Assembly (NCBI GenBank): GCA_021784595.1 | Contig: JAJYHT010000080.1 | Span: forward strand, 1-64,000 | DNA from: Bacillota bacterium | GTDB lineage: Bacteria; Bacillota; Sulfobacillia; Sulfobacillales; Sulfobacillaceae | DNA: 64,000 nt | Reading direction: 5' to 3' | Shown here: piece by piece, positions 8,977 to 16,670 of the stretch | Numbering within the stretch: position 1 is the first letter of the stretch | Layout of the letters: every line of letters begins with the position of its first letter | Program-made: the position numbers and the translations under genes | Notes under the pieces: generated by a model | The model's database searches: none | The model's input: only the letters and a program-made list of their open reading frames with translations | Told to the model about the DNA's origin: nothing

Positions 8977-9627
8977 TTGATCGTGCAAAAAGACTTTCTC
9001 GTTGAGTGGAAGACTAAAGACATGTGGGTGACCATGATGGCGTTTGTCATCATGATAGTTTTCATGTTTGCTTTTGCAGTGGATGCTGGTCAGGTCCGCT
9101 TAAGTTTGGTGTTTCCCGGGATTTTGTGGATGGCATTCCTATTCGCGGGTATGATAGGGATCAGTCGAACCTATGCGCATGAGGTACCAGAGGATACTTT
9201 GACCGGATTGATTCTGGCACCGGGCGACAGAATGGCAATCTTTTTAGCTAAGCTGACCACCGCTTTTCTGTTTATGATGGGTATGGAATTGATTGCCACC
9301 CCGATATTTTTTGCTCTGTTCAATGAACCGTGGAATGGCGCATGGGGTTCCTTGCTTTTGGTTTTAGCCTTAGGTGCCCTAGGCATCGTCGAACTTGGCA
9401 CTCTATTATCGGCCATCAGTGCAAATTTAAAATCAGGCGAAATGATTTTCACTATGCTGATGTTCCCCTTTGAAATTCCTGTGTTGATTACCACAGTGGA
9501 AGGGACTCACGCCATTTTATCTCAGCCGGCTGGAAATCCGTGGCTGTGGCTTCACGGATTAATGGCTTATGACGCAATCTTTTTGGCGCTACCCTTGCTG
9601 TTGTACGATTATTTATGGGAGGTGTAA
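8977..9627 (+). CDS. ccmB: Haem exporter permease CcmB
   Basis: The protein has six predicted membrane spans and CcmB hallmarks: a cytoplasmic N-terminus (VQKDFLVEWKTKDMW), the short loop EVPEDTLTGLILAPGDR after the second helix, and a C-terminal helix pair. It forms the permease of CcmABCD together with CcmC. Length of 216 residues is typical. The start is uncertain. TTG 8977 lacks a good ribosome binding site, while AGGGAGG at 8947-8953 sits too far upstream, so a rare non-ATG start a few codons earlier is possible. The next gene begins three bases after its stop. Confidence 0.88.
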   Translation: MIVQKDFLVEWKTKDMWVTMMAFVIMIVFMFAFAVDAGQVRLSLVFPGILWMAFLFAGMIGISRTYAHEVPEDTLTGLILAPGDRMAIFLAKLTTAFLFMMGMELIATPIFFALFNEPWNGAWGSLLLVLALGALGIVELGTLLSAISANLKSGEMIFTMLMFPFEIPVLITTVEGTHAILSQPAGNPWLWLHGLMAYDAIFLALPLLLYDYLWEV

Positions 9628-9630
9628 TCG

Positions 9631-10323
9631 GTGAGACGTGTGTTCGCAAAAGACTGGTGGATTTGGACGGTTTTGCCAGTAATGCTAATCGCTTTGTATT
9701 TTGATTTTGTGGGTAGCCCCAACGATGCGCAACTGGGCGCGAGTGCGCGCATCTTGTACTTTCACATTGGATCCGCCAGTGTGGCTGGAATTGCCTTTAC
9801 GGTTACGGCCATTGCGAGCATTGGCTACCTTATACAGCGCACCGTGGTGTGGGACATCTGGGCAGCGGCTTCCGCGGAGATTGGCACCGTATTTACGACG
9901 ATGATTCTGGTCAGCGGCACCATTTGGGGCCGTGTAGCCTGGGGTGCATGGTGGACCTGGGATCCCCGACTGACGGCGACACTCATTTTATGGATAATCT
10001 TTGCCGGTTATCTGCTGTTGCGCGAGTGGTCCGACAACTTTGAGCGTCGGGCAACCTACTCGGCGATCATTGCGTTGATTGCCTATGTCGATGTGCCCAT
10101 CGACTATATGACTATTCGCTGGTGGCGATCAATTCATCCCGTGATCTTTACCAATCAGGGCATTAACATGCCCGTGTCCATGCAAATTCCTATGTTTTTG
10201 TCGATGGGGGCCATGACCTTGGTGTTTATCGTGTGGATGGCGGTCAGGATGCGATTAATGCGTGCCGAATTAGGAGTGGGCGATTTAAAGAATGCGATCC
10301 GAGCTCACATTGAAGGGCAATAA
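9631..10323 (+). CDS. ccmC: Haem-handling membrane protein CcmC
   Basis: CcmC binds haem and loads it on CcmE. The sequence shows six hydrophobic spans, a periplasmic-side His early on (YFHIGSASVAG), the tryptophan-rich motif GAWWTWDPRLTATLILW, and a later conserved His (RWWRSIHP) that would be the second axial ligand. Length of 230 residues is usual for the family. GTG 9631 follows GGGAGGTGTAAT. Part of the ccmA-B-C-D run, so probably co-transcribed from the promoter before ccmE. Confidence 0.92.
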   Translation: MRRVFAKDWWIWTVLPVMLIALYFDFVGSPNDAQLGASARILYFHIGSASVAGIAFTVTAIASIGYLIQRTVVWDIWAAASAEIGTVFTTMILVSGTIWGRVAWGAWWTWDPRLTATLILWIIFAGYLLLREWSDNFERRATYSAIIALIAYVDVPIDYMTIRWWRSIHPVIFTNQGINMPVSMQIPMFLSMGAMTLVFIVWMAVRMRLMRAELGVGDLKNAIRAHIEGQ

Positions 10324-10359
10324 CGGCTAGATAATTAGGAGAAAAGGAGGGTTCACCAC

Positions 10360-10593
10360 ATGACACCATTGCAGCACGAATATTTGCTGGCGCTATTTGG
10401 AGCGTACACGGGATTATTTATCATCATGTTTGGATTTATGTACCGGATGTTGCAAAAGAGTCGAAAATTGGACCATGATGTCAAACTGCTCAAGGACGAA
10501 TGGCTCGGACAATCTGAGGCGCCGATGGAATCCGACGATGCTGACTCATCGGTAATGCCCACGGTACGAGGACACGGGATGCAGGACGCTTAG
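10360..10593 (+). CDS. ccmD: CcmD-like small membrane protein
   Basis: This 77-residue protein has one membrane helix (YLLALFGAYTGLFIIMFGF) followed by a basic, coiled-coil-like stretch (MLQKSRKLDHDVKLLKDEW) and a short acidic tail. That is the layout of CcmD, which stabilises CcmC-CcmE contact. CcmD sequences are too variable to call by motif, so position after ccmC is the main support. The ribosome binding site AAAAGGAGG is excellent. Its last 48 bases overlap the end of a gene on the other strand. Confidence 0.7.
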   Translation: MTPLQHEYLLALFGAYTGLFIIMFGFMYRMLQKSRKLDHDVKLLKDEWLGQSEAPMESDDADSSVMPTVRGHGMQDA

Positions 10594-10788
10594 CGTCCAG
10601 TGCTGCAGGAGAAGCCGAGCCGTTTCGGTAGGGGTTAGGCGGATGACCTCCGCCAACCCAGTGATGTAGCGACGGCGGCTCAAGACTTCTTCGACGTAAA
10701 GAGCGTGTGGGCGACTCTTTAAAACCTGGCATACCACGGTGGATTTGGCCTCTGTTAAGACATATTCGCCAGGGCTGATGAGATGCAT
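10546..10788 (-). CDS. Hypothetical 80-residue protein overlapping ccmD
   Basis: I do not recognise the family. The start ATG at 10788 is preceded on the minus strand by CAAAGGAGGAGATTGT, one of the best ribosome binding sites in the window, which is the main reason to accept the gene. The protein begins MHLISPGEYVLTEAKSTVV and continues with mixed strand and helix segments. It has no Cys motif or membrane helix. It converges on ccmD and the two coding regions share 48 bases at their 3' ends. Confidence 0.6.
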   Translation of the reverse strand: MHLISPGEYVLTEAKSTVVCQVLKSRPHALYVEEVLSRRRYITGLAEVIRLTPTETARLLLQHWTLSVLHPVSSYRGHYR

Positions 10789-10907
10789 ACAATCTCCTCC
10801 TTTGGTCCCTAATGAATTTTAGTGTATGGTATGTGGTAGCGAGGTGTATGGTGAAGACACTTCTGAACGGCGTCTGGGCGATTATTTGATGAAAGAAGGT
10901 TGTTTGC

Positions 10908-11594
10908 ATGGCGAGTATGCTATTTTGGGCGGCGGCCCTATTGGCGCTGATATTTGCAGCGAATTTAGTCAGTCGTTATCGCAGCAAGAAGTCGCCATTT
11001 TATCTTTGGTGGAGTGTGTCCTTCTTTTTATATGTGATTGCGTTTGGCATGGAAGCTCTGACTGTAGGCAGCAATTGGAATGTGAAATTTGAATATCAAT
11101 TGTACATCATCGCTTCGGCCGGTTTGGTGGGCGCAATGTCGGTGGGCACCACCTATCTAGCATTGCCAAAGTCCAAGTTCGCCGTGGGTTACGCGGTGTA
11201 CTTTGTGGTGGTTGAGGTGTTGCTGGCGGTGTTTGCCTTTGTTTTTCCTCCCGTGCTGCATGGCAGCTGGGCAGCCTTGAATGGCGGCAAAGATGCGATT
11301 GTAGGGGCCACCCAGGTGATGTACTTGTTATTGGCGGCAGTGGGGGGGCCCATCGTGGTGTTGGGCGCTTTGTGGTCTTGGTGGAAGTCTAAGCGCTATT
11401 ACAATCTGCTGATTGCGGTCGGTGCCCTCATTCCTAGTTCGGCTGGGGCATTAGTGTCCCAAGGGATTGGAGCATCGATTTTCCCGATTATGAACATTCT
11501 CGGACTGGTTTTGATATTTCTTGGTTACGTATATTCGCGGTCGAGCAATCAAGGACGGGCTATCCAAGGTCAGCATCAGGCGCGCGGCGCCTAA
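10908..11594 (+). CDS. Seven-span integral membrane protein of unknown function
   Basis: The 228-residue protein is almost entirely hydrophobic, with seven predicted membrane helices. They start at MLFWAAALLALIFAANLV and end near IFPIMNILGLVLIFLGYVYS, followed by a short basic Gln-rich tail. No enzymatic motif or conserved His pair is visible. ATG 10908 follows AAAGAAGGTTGTTTGC. It stands alone between the ccm operon and the B12-dependent genes and has its own terminator. I cannot assign a function. Confidence 0.75.
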   Translation: MASMLFWAAALLALIFAANLVSRYRSKKSPFYLWWSVSFFLYVIAFGMEALTVGSNWNVKFEYQLYIIASAGLVGAMSVGTTYLALPKSKFAVGYAVYFVVVEVLLAVFAFVFPPVLHGSWAALNGGKDAIVGATQVMYLLLAAVGGPIVVLGALWSWWKSKRYYNLLIAVGALIPSSAGALVSQGIGASIFPIMNILGLVLIFLGYVYSRSSNQGRAIQGQHQARGA

Positions 11595-11617
11595 AGCAGG
11601 TTTTGGTTTTCTGACGA

Positions 11618-11646
11618 GGGAGGCCCACTTAGGGTCTCCCTATTTT
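11618..11646 (+). terminator. Terminator after the seven-span membrane protein
   Basis: GGGAGGCCC (11618-11626) pairs with GGGTCTCCC (11632-11640) with one G-T pair, followed by TATTTT. Confidence 0.55.
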
Positions 11647-11653
11647 AGAGACA

Positions 11654-11662
11654 TGGTACACT
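11654..11662 (+). promoter_or_regulatory. Candidate extended -10 promoter of the B12/MeaB operon
   Basis: TGGTACACT fits TGN plus a 4/6 -10 hexamer, just after the terminator and 88 bases before the GTG start. A second possible -10, TATAGT, lies near 11704. Confidence 0.35.
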
Positions 11663-11749
11663 AGCGAAGAAAGATCAATATCGATTCGGAAAAAATTCCA
11701 TAATATAGTGATTGCGGAGATAGACCAGGAGCATAGGGAGGAATTGATT

Positions 11750-12139
11750 GTGATTCGAGTGCTGGTTGCCAAGCCAGGTTTAGATGGGCATGACCGTGGA
11801 GCCAAGGTCATTGCGCGGGCTTTGCGTGATGCGGGGATGGAGGTGGTTTATACCGGTTTGCATCAAACTCCTGAGCAGGTGGTAGACGCGGCTTTGTCCG
11901 AGGATGTGGATGTGTTAGCCCTGTCGATCTTGTCGGGAGCTCACCCAACACTGGTGCCACGCATCATGGAGCTGGTCCGGGAGAATGGGATGGATGATTT
12001 GCTGATCTTGTTGGGCGGCATTATTCCCGAGGATGACGTCGAGAATATGTTATCCGCAGGAGTTGCGAAAGTGTTTGGCCCAGGAACCGACACTAACGAT
12101 ATCGTGCGTTTCATCCGTGAACGGGTGAAGGACGAATGA
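11750..12139 (+). CDS. Cobalamin-binding small subunit of methylmalonyl-CoA-type mutase
   Basis: The 129-residue protein is a stand-alone B12-binding domain. The DxHxxG motif, whose His ligates cobalt, reads [19 protein letters not shown] at residues 9-27. Later SILSGAH and LGGIIPEDD match the mutase small-subunit fold. Family members pair with a separate catalytic large subunit (methylmalonyl- or 2-hydroxyisobutyryl-CoA mutase), which is not in this window. GTG 11750 is chosen because AGGGAGGA ends 7 bases before it; the frame is open upstream to GTG 11708 but without a site. The stop overlaps meaB (ATGA). Confidence 0.9.
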   Translation: MIRVLVAKPGLDGHDRGAKVIARALRDAGMEVVYTGLHQTPEQVVDAALSEDVDVLALSILSGAHPTLVPRIMELVRENGMDDLLILLGGIIPEDDVENMLSAGVAKVFGPGTDTNDIVRFIRERVKDE

Positions 12140-13089
12140 AAGATCTTGATGAGTTGAGGCAAGGCATTTTCCACGGCCAGAAGCGGGCCATTGCGCGCGG
12201 TCTGACCTGGATAGAGCAAGGCCGGTACGAAGGTAAGCTCTTGGCTCAGCAATTGTTTTCTCATGCTGGGCACGCCCATGTGATCGGCATTACGGGCGCC
12301 CCGGGTGTTGGCAAGTCCACCCTAGTCAACACCTTAACCCTTCACTTGCGAAATCAAGGGTTTAAGGTGGGGATTTTGGCGGTCGACCCGTCCAGCCCTT
12401 TTACTGGCGGGGCGATCTTAGGTGATCGCATTCGCATGCAGGACTCGGTTATGGATACGGGCGTCTTTATGAGGAGTTTGGCTAGTCGCGGACATTTGGG
12501 CGGCTTATCGAGGGCGACCTTCGGGGCCCTGACGCTATTGGATGCGGCAGGATTCGATAAGATTCTGATCGAGACCGTGGGCGCAGGCCAATCGGAAGTG
12601 GAAATTATGGAAATGGCCCATACTACCATGGTTGTTTTGGCGCCAGGTATGGGAGACGATATTCAAGCCATTAAGGCGGGAATTTTGGAGATCGGGCAGG
12701 TCTTTGTGGTGAATAAGGCAGACCGTGATGGGGCTGACCATACGGTGCGGTCCATACGCAGCATGCTGGCACTCTCTAGTGAACATCCCGATTGGATGCC
12801 CCCAATCATTAAGACGGTGGCAGAAGATGGCCGAGGTATGGAGGAAGTCAGCCAAGCCTTGGAGCGGCATCATCAATATCTTATAGAGCATGGATTAATG
12901 GACCGCTACCGGTGGTCACAGACTGAACACGTCATTGAGCAAGCCGTATCCGATTTAGGCGAGCGCCTGATCCGCCAGGCTAGGCTCAATAGCGATTGGG
13001 CCAAGCGGGTAATTGATGTCGGTGAAGGCAAGATTGACGCTGATCGGGTGGCGGAGCAAATTTGGCATCAGTCAGTTCAGGAGGAGTAG
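12136..13089 (+). CDS. meaB: Mutase-associated GTPase MeaB (ArgK family)
   Basis: MeaB is the G-protein chaperone that protects and reloads B12-dependent acyl-CoA mutases. Motifs are Walker [15 protein letters not shown], the family signature [20 protein letters not shown], the metal-binding [14 protein letters not shown] region, switch [11 protein letters not shown], and the guanine motif NKAD. Length of 317 residues is normal. Four-base overlap with the B12 subunit implies coupled translation and a shared target enzyme. The acyl-CoA dehydrogenase follows three bases after its stop. Confidence 0.95.
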   Translation: MKDLDELRQGIFHGQKRAIARGLTWIEQGRYEGKLLAQQLFSHAGHAHVIGITGAPGVGKSTLVNTLTLHLRNQGFKVGILAVDPSSPFTGGAILGDRIRMQDSVMDTGVFMRSLASRGHLGGLSRATFGALTLLDAAGFDKILIETVGAGQSEVEIMEMAHTTMVVLAPGMGDDIQAIKAGILEIGQVFVVNKADRDGADHTVRSIRSMLALSSEHPDWMPPIIKTVAEDGRGMEEVSQALERHHQYLIEHGLMDRYRWSQTEHVIEQAVSDLGERLIRQARLNSDWAKRVIDVGEGKIDADRVAEQIWHQSVQEE

Positions 13090-13091
13090 CC

Positions 13092-14255
13092 GTGGGATTA
13101 AGCCTACTGACAGAGGACGAAAACGCGATTCGCGACGCGATTCATGATCTAGTTCGGGAGACCATCGCGAAGACTTCTGCGGAATTTGATCGTCTCCAAA
13201 AATTTCCCCGAGAAAATATTGAGTTGTTGGGGAAGCAAGGCTACTTAGGCATGATTGTCGATCCGGAATTTGGCGGGGGCGGCGCTAGTTATTTGGCGCA
13301 AACTCTGGTGGTGGAAGCGATTGCGGCAGCCGATCCGGCCACCGCGGTCATTTATGAGGTGCACAATTCCCTGCACATCGAGGCCATTTGGCGATATGGG
13401 ACCCCGGAGCAAAAGTCCCGATACTTGCCGGACTTATGCCGAGGGCTCGCCATTGGCGCCTTTGCCATAACGGAAGCGCATGCCGGATCAAACGCCGCCG
13501 CATTACACTGTCGGGCCGTACGCACGGGAGACCGTTATATTTTAACCGGACGAAAAATGTTTATCACCAGCGCCGGAGAAGCCGATCGCTACCTGGTATT
13601 TGCCACCTTGGATCCTGCTTTGGGAGAAAAGGGAATTACAGCATTTTTGGTGGATAAAAATGCAGCTGGACTGTCTTTTGGAGCGCCGGAAGATAAAATG
13701 GGGATTCGCGCCTCGCGCACGTCAGAACTGATTTTGGACCAGGTGGAAGTGCCTCTGGATCAGCGGATTGGGGCAGAAGGCCAAGGCTATAAAATAGCGC
13801 TTTATCTGCTCGATGGCGGACGGATCGGCATTGCCGCCCAGAGTGTGGGAATCATGTCGACTGCGCTGGATCGGTCCTTGGCGTACGCGCGCCAACGTGA
13901 ACAGTTCGGGGACACTATCGGTCACTATCAGGGCGTGCAGTGGAGATTGGCTGACATGGCGACCGATTTGCATGCCGCCCGTATGATGACTTATGAGGCG
14001 GCACGAAGGCGCGAAGAGGGACCTAGTCAACGTCCGCTTTTCGCGATGGCGAAGCTGTTTGCCTCGGAAAAGGCGGTTCAGCACGCAGCCGATGCCATTC
14101 AGATCTTTGGAGGTTATGGCTATATGCGCGAATATGGTGTAGAAAGGCTGCTGCGCGATGCCAAGGTGACGGAGATCTATGAAGGCACGTCAGAAATGAT
14201 GCGCTTAATCATCGCCTCTAGGCTGCTGAAGAATTACGATTTAGACAACATTTGA
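13092..14255 (+). CDS. Acyl-CoA dehydrogenase
   Basis: FAD-dependent alpha,beta-dehydrogenation of an acyl-CoA. The sequence has the three-domain family layout. FAD-binding residues are in AFAITEAHAGSNAAA and RKMFITSAGEADRYLVF. The C-terminal helical domain has RQREQFGDTIGHYQGVQW and QIFGGYGYMREY. The catalytic base is the Glu of EIYEGTSEMMR near the C-terminus, as in short-chain and butyryl-CoA dehydrogenases. GTG 13092 is preferred: AGGAGGAG lies five bases upstream, and it avoids overlap with meaB. Context with the mutase subunit suggests branched- or odd-chain acyl-CoA metabolism, but the substrate cannot be read from sequence. Confidence 0.93.
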   Translation: MGLSLLTEDENAIRDAIHDLVRETIAKTSAEFDRLQKFPRENIELLGKQGYLGMIVDPEFGGGGASYLAQTLVVEAIAAADPATAVIYEVHNSLHIEAIWRYGTPEQKSRYLPDLCRGLAIGAFAITEAHAGSNAAALHCRAVRTGDRYILTGRKMFITSAGEADRYLVFATLDPALGEKGITAFLVDKNAAGLSFGAPEDKMGIRASRTSELILDQVEVPLDQRIGAEGQGYKIALYLLDGGRIGIAAQSVGIMSTALDRSLAYARQREQFGDTIGHYQGVQWRLADMATDLHAARMMTYEAARRREEGPSQRPLFAMAKLFASEKAVQHAADAIQIFGGYGYMREYGVERLLRDAKVTEIYEGTSEMMRLIIASRLLKNYDLDNI

Positions 14256-14270
14256 CAGGGGCGACCGACG

Positions 14271-15020
14271 ATGAGCGGACCGATTCAAGTAGTCTTGGCG
14301 GGCGCTTCGGGCCGGACTGGGCGGGAAGTCGGCAGGGCCATCTTATCCGCTGATGACATGACGCTGGCTGGAGCGATTGGCAACACCCAAGTAGGAATGC
14401 GTTTAGACTCCCTGTGGCCCGGTCAGTCCGGCGACCTGGAAATCACTGCCGCTTTGCCCTGGGTAGAGGGAAACCCGGTCGTTTTAGTCGATTTTACGGA
14501 GCCAAAGTCGTCTTATTCTCGAGTTCTTGAGGCTATCGATCGAGGATGGCATGTGGTGGTGGGCACCACAGGGTTTACCAGTACAGAGCGCCAATCGATA
14601 CGTGACCGAGTGCAAGAACGGGGAGTGGGGGCGGCCTTGATTGCCAACTTCTCGCTCGGGGCTTGGTTAATCGAAAGGCTGGTGGAAGAGGCTGCCCGCT
14701 ATTTTTCCGAAGCCGAGTTGGTGGAGGCGCATCATCCCCATAAAAAAGATCGGCCCTCAGGTACCGCCAAACGTTTGGCGGAGCGATTAGCGCACCAGTG
14801 GGGACGCGATCTTGAGCAAATTCCCGTTCATGCCATTCGCCTGCCTGGCATGGTAGCGCATCAGGAGGTGCTGTTTGGCGCCCCTGGGCAAGTGTTGACG
14901 ATAAGGCACGACGTCCATGATCGCAGTGCCTATACCGAGGGCGTGTTGAGGGGAATCCGCCGAATTGAGGGATTTGCCGGCCAGCTTATTGAAGACCCGG
15001 GTCCTATTATGATGGACTAG
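14271..15020 (+). CDS. dapB: 4-hydroxy-tetrahydrodipicolinate reductase
   Basis: DapB catalyses the NAD(P)H-dependent step to tetrahydrodipicolinate in lysine and diaminopimelate synthesis. The dinucleotide fold starts VLAGASGRTGREVGRAI. VDFTEP and VVGTTGFT follow, then the catalytic motif EAHHPHKKDRPSGTAKRLAE with the conserved His and Lys (an Arg replaces the usual Ala before PSGT). At 249 residues it is of normal length. It follows the acyl-CoA dehydrogenase after 15 bases and converges with the small minus-strand gene, overlapping it by 14 bases. Confidence 0.95.
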   Translation: MSGPIQVVLAGASGRTGREVGRAILSADDMTLAGAIGNTQVGMRLDSLWPGQSGDLEITAALPWVEGNPVVLVDFTEPKSSYSRVLEAIDRGWHVVVGTTGFTSTERQSIRDRVQERGVGAALIANFSLGAWLIERLVEEAARYFSEAELVEAHHPHKKDRPSGTAKRLAERLAHQWGRDLEQIPVHAIRLPGMVAHQEVLFGAPGQVLTIRHDVHDRSAYTEGVLRGIRRIEGFAGQLIEDPGPIMMD

Positions 15021-15177
15021 GCGGATCCTCCAGGTCCTCCGCCATCTTGCGCGCAATGGTTAAGAACTGGTTGCGAAATGGAGTGGCGGGGGGCAAGACT
15101 TCGGGGCGCACGCGTCGTCTCAATTCATCGAGCCCGGCTTGTGCCCCGTCGACCAACGGTTTTTTTCGACGAGCCAT
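15007..15177 (-). CDS. Small basic protein resembling alpha/beta-type spore proteins (SASP)
   Basis: The 56-residue protein begins MARRKKPLVDGAQAGLDELR, which resembles the start of alpha/beta-type small acid-soluble spore proteins (basic residues, LV.GA...LD.LK/R), and ends with a helix FLTIARKMAEDLED. The central Gly-rich DNA-binding signature of true SASPs is not evident, so this is resemblance rather than proof. The ribosome binding site AGAGGAGGTGAGC before ATG 15177 is very strong. The frame stays open far upstream, but that part is antisense to cysK and has no start signal. Convergent with dapB, with 14 shared bases. Confidence 0.6.
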   Translation of the reverse strand: MARRKKPLVDGAQAGLDELRRRVRPEVLPPATPFRNQFLTIARKMAEDLEDPPSPS

Positions 15178-15215
15178 TTGGCTCACCTCCTCTCTCCTAG
15201 TATGGCCAGCAGATG

Positions 15216-15224
15216 TGCTACAAT
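15216..15224 (+). promoter_or_regulatory. Candidate extended -10 promoter of cysK
   Basis: TGCTACAAT matches TGN plus TACAAT (5/6) and lies 47 bases before the cysK start, in the gap shared with the divergent small gene. Confidence 0.5.
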
Positions 15225-15271
15225 AATGGTAAGTTTTGATATAGGGATTACGGAAGTATGCGGTGGGGTGA

Positions 15272-16213
15272 ATGATGAGAGTATACGAATCAGTCGATGA
15301 ACTCATTGGTCGTACTCCTTTGGTACGGTTACGCCAACTTTCCTCTGACAGTGGCTGTTCGGTATATGGGAAGTTGGAGTCCCGCAACCCAGGCGGCAGT
15401 GTCAAGGACCGTCTGGGCTTGGCTATGATATTAGACGCGGAGGCCCATGGACTTTTGGTTCCGGGTGGCACCATCGTAGAGCCTACATCCGGCAATACCG
15501 GCATTGGTTTGGCGATGGTGGCAGCGCACCGAGGATACCGGGTGTTGTTGACCATGCCGGAAACCGCATCCTTAGAGCGGCGCATGCTGTTTATGGCTTT
15601 TGGAGCGGAATTGATTCTTACTCCTGGGCGGCTCGGAATGGTGGGGGCGATACAAAAAGCCGAGGCATTAGTGCGGGAAATTGCCGGAGCGGTGACCTTA
15701 AGACAGTTTGACAATCCCGCCAATGTCGCTATTCATCGGGAAACTACCGGACCCGAGATCTGGCAGGACACCGACGGCAAAGTGAGCGCGGTGGTGGCGG
15801 GAGTCGGGACAGGGGGCACCATTACCGGAGTAGGGGAATACCTGAAATCAAAAAACCCCAAAATCTCGGTGATCGCAGTCGAACCTAAAGAATCTGCGGT
15901 GCTCAAGGGGGAAGAACCGGGACCGCATAAGATCCAAGGACTCGGGGCGGGATTTGTACCAAAAATTTTGAATCGGGACATTATCGATGGCGTGATTGCG
16001 GTATCCAGTGAAGATGCTATGATGGCAGCACGCCAGCTAGCGCTTGAGGAAGGCGTTTTAGCGGGAATTTCGGGAGGAGCAGCCCTGATTGGCGCAAGCC
16101 AATGGCTATCTGGACAACAACCGCGCCATGGTCTGATCGTCGTCATCTTGCCGGACTCGGGAGAGCGCTACTTGAGCACGTCATTGTATCAAGGACAGGT
16201 GCCGCATGTTTAA
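15272..16213 (+). CDS. cysK: O-acetylserine sulfhydrylase (cysteine synthase)
   Basis: PLP enzyme making cysteine from O-acetylserine and sulfide. The PLP lysine is in NPGGSVKDRLG, the substrate loop is EPTSGNTGIGLAM, and the phosphate-binding loop is GVGTGGTITGVG. Early GRTPLVRL is the family N-terminal signature. Its 313 residues are typical. ATG 15272 is immediately followed by a second ATG. The end overlaps the Rrf2 regulator by eight bases, so sulfur assimilation and its probable regulator are translated together. Confidence 0.95.
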   Translation: MMRVYESVDELIGRTPLVRLRQLSSDSGCSVYGKLESRNPGGSVKDRLGLAMILDAEAHGLLVPGGTIVEPTSGNTGIGLAMVAAHRGYRVLLTMPETASLERRMLFMAFGAELILTPGRLGMVGAIQKAEALVREIAGAVTLRQFDNPANVAIHRETTGPEIWQDTDGKVSAVVAGVGTGGTITGVGEYLKSKNPKISVIAVEPKESAVLKGEEPGPHKIQGLGAGFVPKILNRDIIDGVIAVSSEDAMMAARQLALEEGVLAGISGGAALIGASQWLSGQQPRHGLIVVILPDSGERYLSTSLYQGQVPHV

Positions 16214-16667
16214 GCTGTCTTCTGGATTTAAGGCAGGCCTGAGGGCTCTGACCATATTAGCTCGCAATCCAATGGGTACACCCGTGCCTATTAGTGAAAT
16301 GACTCCCGAATTGAATTTATCGGACAAATATTTAGAACAACTGTTGATGGCCCTAAAACGCGCGGGCTTGGTACGTTCGACGCGTGGGGCCAACGGTGGG
16401 TTCACCCTCGCACGCTCAGCGACAAAAATTACCTTGCTGGATATTATGACGGCATTGCAAGGGCCGATTGCTTTTTGCGATTGCGATGTCCACGCATGTC
16501 CAGACTGCATACGGCCGGAAATTTGGGGCGCCTTGGAACTGTGCATTGGGGCCACGCTGTCAACCATTACGCTGCAACATCTGATCCTCACCGAACCCTT
16601 TCAGGTTATGGCGCATTCCGTGGTGTTGCCGGATTCCCCGCTATGGCAAGATGGGGCTGGCATCTAG
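16206..16667 (+). CDS. Rrf2-family regulator (CymR/IscR type)
   Basis: The 153-residue protein has an N-terminal winged helix (FKAGLRALTILARN, DKYLEQLLMALKRAGLVRS, GANGGFTLAR), diagnostic for Rrf2. The central Cys cluster FCDCDVHACPDC could hold an Fe-S cluster or be a redox switch, but its spacing is tighter than in IscR. In Firmicutes, CymR controls cysteine genes together with CysK, and the overlap with cysK here suggests the same. The stop is four bases before cbbR, which ties this regulator to the CO2-fixation regulator. Confidence 0.88.
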   Translation: MFKLSSGFKAGLRALTILARNPMGTPVPISEMTPELNLSDKYLEQLLMALKRAGLVRSTRGANGGFTLARSATKITLLDIMTALQGPIAFCDCDVHACPDCIRPEIWGALELCIGATLSTITLQHLILTEPFQVMAHSVVLPDSPLWQDGAGI

Positions 16668-16670
16668 TGT

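Noticed and set aside
15178-15723. Long N-terminal extension of the spore-protein-like gene
   Set aside because: It runs antisense through cysK, while a strong ribosome binding site sits directly before the ATG at 15177.
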